Shown here in pieces: positions 59,121 through 64,000 of a DNA stretch of 64,000 nt (positions are counted from its first letter, which is position 1; the number at the start of each line of letters is the position of its first letter). The notes below the pieces were generated by a model that saw only the letters and a list, made by a program, of their open reading frames with translations, was not told where the DNA came from and searched no databases. The position numbers were made by a program, and so were the translations under genes. Source of the stretch: Anoplopoma fimbria (Eukaryota > Chordata > Actinopteri > Perciformes > Anoplopomatidae); NCBI RefSeq assembly GCF_027596085.1, contig NC_072459.1:21157055-21221054 (forward strand), in the 5' to 3' direction.

Positions 59121-59294
59121 GTACAAGTGATGGGGGAGATCCGGGCACCGTCCTGCATGTTGGATTTAATCTCATTGGACAAAAGCTATTGTTTCTGATC
59201 CGGTGGAGGATTTTTTTTTTCTGTGATATAAATTGTTTTTTTGTGTTTTTTTTTTTATACATCTTCCCTTCTTCTATGGGAATCAGCTGACAGC

Positions 59295-60467
59295 ATGGGG
59301 ATACTGCTATTTTTCGCCGTCTTGCAAGTGGGGACAGTCGGTTTGGTAAGTGCATGAAGGTTGTTTTCTGTCCACGTTGTTCTCCATGTAAACACGGAGG
59401 AATAAAGACTCACGTGGCCGGACTTGGGCTGCTGTCGTCCGGTTACATATGACCTATAATTTCCCGTCCACAGCCACGCTCTACAGTATTGCATGTCAAA
59501 ATAATGTTCGAATGAGATCCTACCCACTAAGTGATAATTAACCTGCTTTACACTTAATTTCTCCTTTCATGAATAACTATTTGATTGCAATTTTTTGCAG
59601 AATCAGTGGTAATATTTGTTGACCACCAGAGGTTCTCTGGGGATGTCAAAGGGCGTCTTCAGCAAAATAGAAAATCAGGCTAGTTAAGGGTGCTCAGAAA
59701 ACATACTGCAATATGTAAATACTCCACTACAAGTCCTGCACTGAAAATGTCACTCAAGTAAAAGTATACAATCATTTTTCTGCTTATGTTGATCAAGTGA
59801 AGCTGGATAGTTTTATTCTGTAATAACGCATTGTGTTTTATAAGATCATCATACGTTTTGTATATAAATCTGTAAAGTGGTACAGTAAAAAGTACACTTG
59901 AGCACTGTTTACTTTTAATCCACTTCTGCCCATTTTCACCTCCCTATCCACAGTTTAGACCCTCACTAATATCTAAATAAACTGATGAAACGTTTCTAGT
60001 ATTTGAAGGGTTTCTTAACCCCCAAAAAACTAAACCAATTTACTCTTTCACAAAGTATATGCACATGTGCTTCCATCTCTATGTAGGTCCAAAATTACAC
60101 TGCGGTAATATTACCCAACAGTAATACGATTGGAGATAAAAATACACTTAAGGCTAATATAAACTTGCTGTCCACTATAAGTGTTATGGGACTTTTAGTG
60201 AGGGGATGTTTCAAATACCAGGTTAATGCCGACAATGTAACTACTAAAATGGACAGCTATTGTCACCGCATTGTGTAATGTCATATCCTTCTCACCCACA
60301 CGAGACTAACGAGAGACAGTTGAAGGCGGCACACCAGAACCTGGCCTGGGTTCAGACAGTGGCAGCAGAGTCAGGAAGGGATCCCTTTAGGTGATCTGAC
60401 TGTGGACAGCCAGACTGGCAGCTCTCTGTGATCTAAATACCTGCTTGGAGTTGTTGGAATGACTCCG

Positions 60468-60566
<99 letters not shown>

Positions 60567-62840
60567 GCGAGAGAGGGGGTGAGAAACAAAAGATGGGATT
60601 GGGGAATGTGTGGGAGGGGGGTGGTTTTGGGGACAGAGAACGTACCTTTCATCCCAGCTTGCCCGGCGAATGCCAAGCGGAAGGCGACAGAGGGTCACAG
60701 ATATCCCTGTGGGGCTCGGGACAGTGCTGGGTATTCAGCAAATGTTTAAGCCTTGCACACTTTGAGGAATTTCTGTGATCTGTGTAACATGAGTCAAACT
60801 ATTGTCCTACCTAGTCCCAGGGCTTCCTCACGTGGAAATTGTACCCCATGAAGTCAGTTTGCCAACATTGAGGTTAACTAAAGAACTTGCTATGTCCCCT
60901 CCTGTAGGTGACTGCCGGCTGCCCGGTGATGTGCGAGTGTCCGGTGGGGCCTGCATCCTGTCCCCCAGGGGTCAGCTCGGTACCAGACGGTTGCGGCTGC
61001 TGCAAGGTGTGCGCTGCTCAGCTCAACCAGGATTGCCACGAGGGGCGGCCTTGTGACCACCACAAAGGCCTGGAGTGCAACTACGGCAACGATGTGGGCC
61101 GTACCCATGGCATCTGCAGGGGTGCGTAGCACAGAGGTGGTGGGAAGGCTGCAAGAGAGAGGGGTGAGGGGGAGGGAGGGTCAGACGCAGGGGGAGCTTT
61201 TGGGTTTAGATTGGGCGTCGGGTTTGGAGTTGAGCTTGGGGTTGAGCGAAGGAATGTGTAACTTCAGGGTGGGGAAGCTGGCTTCCGAGCCAAGCGGCTG
61301 GGGTTTCTCTTTGATAGGGGGATTCGGGTTTGAAGCCCGTGCCACGTTCAAAACAGAGCACCTTCATGAGCTGTGACTGAAACCCGGCCAACTCCGGGGA
61401 TTTATATAAGTAGTTCAGTGTGTACACAAACTGCACAGCGGTATTTTTTATATGGGTGTTTATTTGGGGGTGTTTCTATATAAAGGGGGAGGTATCTGGG
61501 GTGTTGCATGGGGAGTCCCACTCGGGGGGCGAAGGGATAGGACGTTGTAAACAAGTCAAAATTCCTTTTGGATCTAAGAATAGAGCTTCATAAATCTGGA
61601 GATGTGTGTGTCTCTCCCTCTGTCTTCTGAGCAACTTCCTGTTTGTTCATCTTCCTGTCTCAAAACTTTTCAAGAATACTTGATATCTGAAAACATTTTT
61701 TTTTTTTTTTTTTTTTTTTACAAATTGCCCATCTTCTTCCTTTTCTCTCAGCAAAGGCCGAGGGCCGGTCATGCGAATACAACGGGCGGATTTATCAAAA
61801 CGGTGAGAATTTCAACGCCGGCTGCAAGCACCAGTGCACCTGCATCGATGGAGCGGTGGGCTGCGTGCCCCTCTGCCCCAGCCACGTGCCCCTGGCGTCA
61901 CCCTCCTGTCCCGCACCACAGCTGGTCAAGGTGCCGGGCCAGTGCTGCCTCACCATCGACTGCCACAAGGGCACCACCGTTGTGCCCCAGGTGCACCGCC
62001 GACCCCAGCCGCCGGCCTACCCGCCTTACCCCTTCATTCCATACCCGGCCTACCCCTTCCCGAAGCCTTACCCGAAGCCCTACCGGAAGTTGTACCCCTA
62101 CAAACCCAAAAAGGAGAAGGACGCCCTGGGCAACGAGCTGGTGGAGGTTGGGCGCAAGTGGGACAAGCCACGTGGAAACAAGCACCTGGCAGGTAAGAGA
62201 GAGGGTGCCACCGTGTTGCCTCAGAGTGCCGTCTGTTTCCTCGACGCAGTAAAGCATCATGTTTATGTTTTAGCCATTTTAGCCCCCCTGACGCACAAAC
62301 GGCCTCACTGTGAGCCTTTTCCTCTGCATCTACCGGTGTGTGTGTGTGTGTCAGCATTTATGTGAGGCTTGTTTTCCACTGGCTCCTTGCACACCAGAGG
62401 TGCTCTCACACAGCACATACCTCTGTCACCCAGCTTTCCCCTCTCTGTAATCGCCCTCTCTATGCGTCAGTGTTGCCTGTTCAGTGAATGAGGCTAGTGT
62501 ACTTTGCATCTCCCGACCTCTCCTTTCCCCTCTCTCTACCACTGGCCCTTTCTCCTTCCCCCTGGCTTTACTTTTGTCGATCTCGCTCCTCTTTCTCCGA
62601 CTCTCTGTGGTTTCGCATCGGCCATTGTCCTCTCACACATCCTCTGTTTTGTCTCTCGTAGCCTGGAGGCAGGTGGGAGATCAGTGTGTGGTCCAGACTA
62701 CTTCCTGGTCCCAGTGCTCTCGGAGCTGTGGGATGGGCGTCTCCTCTCGGGTCACCAATGACAACGCCCGGTGTAAGCTGATCAAGGAGACGCGTCTATG
62801 CAACATCCGGCCCTGCAGCTCCATGTCTATCCCCGTCAAG
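59295..62840 (+). CDS. CCN-family matricellular protein, CCN1/CYR61-like (exons 1-4, truncated by window end)
   Basis: CCN proteins are secreted matrix signals that bind integrins and heparan sulfate and modulate growth-factor signalling. Exons: 59295-59345 (signal peptide [13 protein letters not shown]), 60908-61121 (IGFBP), 61752-62192 (VWC plus hinge), 62662-62840 (TSP1); 885 nt, 295 residues, all GT-AG and in phase. IGFBP about 22-88 shows [15 protein letters not shown] and [13 protein letters not shown] about 92-160 shows [16 protein letters not shown] and [17 protein letters not shown]1 about 242-287 shows [14 protein letters not shown] and SRVTNDN. These match CCN1 more than CCN2. The hinge 161-236 is proline/tyrosine/lysine-rich. 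The one-module-per-exon layout is the family norm. The fifth exon (cystine knot, about 85-90 residues) was not found before 64000 and should lie beyond. Likely a ccn1 or ccn1-like paralogue. Confidence 0.92.
59697..59945. repeat. AAGTAAAAGTACTT-type repeat, copy D
   Basis: Intron 1 of the CCN gene: ATACTCCACTACAAGTCC, CACTCAAGTAAAAGTATAC, then AGTACACTTGAGCACTG and AATCCACTTCTGCCC. The rest of the intron 59346-60907 contains this repeat and a long (GT)n tract and nothing coding. Confidence 0.55.
60472..60559 (+). repeat. (GT)n microsatellite, about 44 units, in CCN intron 1
   Basis: Pure GT array followed by TATATA, ending about 350 bases before the IGFBP exon. Confidence 0.97.
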
Positions 62841-63125
62841 GTTAGGAATTTGTGAGGGGGCTTTTTAAGATTCTGGTAAAGGGATAGATTGCGCCATGCT
62901 GAATAGATTCAGGAAAGGATTTTTCTTAAGGGGTCAGATTGGTATTAATATCACAACATGTATACAGACACCCGCCCCTGGATCAAGCTCTGATGTGGGA
63001 GCTCTGGTCCATTCGTTCTATTCACGGTTCTGTTGCTGTGTGGGGAAACTTCCTCAGCGGGAGACCATGGAGCCGATTTAGACCACGATTCCTCTGCTCA
63101 TGCCTAATCCGTGATCAGCCCACTG

Positions 63126-63490
63126 CTTAAACGATTAGTTCCACATTTTGGGAAATACTCATATTCACTTTTTAGCGCAGAGTTTAATGAGAAGATTGTT
63201 ACCACTCTCATATCTGTGTTGTAAAGATTAAGCTGCAGTCGGTTAGCTTAGCTTAGCACAACTAATTGAAACAGCTAGAAAGGTGACAGATATAGCCTAC
63301 CTTCACCTCTAAGCAATGCTAATTAACACTGTATATCTTGTTAGTTCAAACCTAAATTGTAAAAATTACATTTCAACATTTTACAAGGGGGTTCACGTGC
63401 CAGTCTATTTCTTGGCCTGGGGCAGTGACTTCCGAGTCCCTTCTAGGTGCCTAGCAACTGCAGGTAGTAGTCCAGCACATAGCACACTTT
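63126..63490 (+). repeat. TTTTGGGAAATAC-type teleost repeat
   Basis: Carries the wording CACATTTTGGGAAATACTC, GGTTAGCTTAGCTTAGCACA, CCAGTCTATTTCTTGGCC and GCAGTGACTTCC, widespread in fish. It fills much of the DNA after CCN exon 4 (62841-64000), where no coding sequence was recognised. Confidence 0.7.
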
Positions 63491-64000
63491 AGTCACAATC
63501 TTTAGAAAGGCAATTATTTGCAAAAAATGTTTATTGTCCATTTGTTTTCAAATTAAATAGTCCCCTCCTTTGTCTGTGGGGGGTTGGAGCTCGCCCACGC
63601 CGAGCCTTCGACCCTGCTGCTGTCAGCTGCACTCGCTAGCTCTGAGCTAGCACTTGATTCGCCCACTATGTTGCTCTCTCACATTTCAAAATGCAACACC
63701 CTCAAAAACACTTCTCGCCATGTGGCTAATGGGTTGTTACGAACCTGTTCCTCCCAATGTTTGCAGAGCTGCTGTGGGTGTTAATGTGCATCAGTGTCAA
63801 TCCTTCGCTATTGCTGTCATGTTCCTCTCTCAGGCGCTTTGTTTTGTTTTCTCTGTCTCTGTAATTAACTGCATTAACTTTGTTTTTCATGTCTAACAGT
63901 TTGAGTTAATGAGTCATTTAATTTTGCTCAGTGGTAGTTTCACTGGAATGATACCGGTTAATTAGTCCACCACTCTGGTTGAGACTGAATTACCTCAACA

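Noticed and set aside
61602..62252. 216-codon frame across CCN exon 3
   Set aside because: It includes intron sequence and poly-T-encoded phenylalanines, then reads exon 3 in the wrong frame. The cysteine-spaced VWC domain is in another frame, phased with exons 2 and 4.

Overview
The window is nuclear DNA from a ray-finned fish, most likely a percomorph teleost. The evidence is vertebrate intron-exon genes with consensus GT-AG junctions, long (CA)n/(GT)n microsatellites, and many interspersed repeat types that are common in teleost genomes. No prokaryotic, viral or organellar segment was seen. Protein identifications rest on reading the translations against remembered family members; no database search was possible.

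Layout. (1) About 2.2-35.1 kb, minus strand: a complete non-muscle myosin II heavy chain gene of the MYH9 type. I traced 39 coding exons from the ATG at 23510 to the stop at 3622. They join in frame to 5859 nt, or 1952 aa. A non-coding first exon and a CCAAT/GC-box promoter probably lie near 34.9-35.26 kb. (2) About 42.2-48.15 kb, minus strand: txn2, mitochondrial thioredoxin 2. It has three coding exons giving 180 aa, including the WCGPC active site, and a probable non-coding first exon near 48.1 kb. The myh9-txn2 neighbourhood matches human chromosome 22q12. (3) 48.97-50.02 kb, plus strand: a dead Tc1-type DNA transposon. (4) 51.18-52.11 kb, plus strand: a 309-codon open frame that I do not recognise. 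(5) 59.3 kb to beyond the window end, plus strand: a CCN-family matricellular gene closest to CCN1/CYR61. Exons for the signal peptide, IGFBP, VWC and TSP1 modules are present; the C-terminal cystine-knot exon is not inside the window.

The rest is introns and intergenic DNA filled with repeats. These include a piggyBac-like TTAA-flanked element in a myosin intron, a small Tc1/mariner MITE with perfect 40-bp terminal inverted repeats, two almost identical ~290-bp repeats 6.2 kb apart, a tRNA-derived SINE, a non-LTR retrotransposon 3' end, hAT-like fragments, and very long dinucleotide arrays.

Functionally, myosin IIA is an actin motor for contractility and adhesion, Txn2 is mitochondrial redox machinery, and the CCN protein is a secreted matrix signal. 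They are neighbours, not an operon or a pathway. I found no convincing undescribed multi-gene system. The most noteworthy points are the Pro/Tyr/Lys-rich hinge of the CCN protein, the orphan ORF, a microsatellite-encoded serine run in the Txn2 targeting peptide, and an apparent intron loss in the myosin motor.
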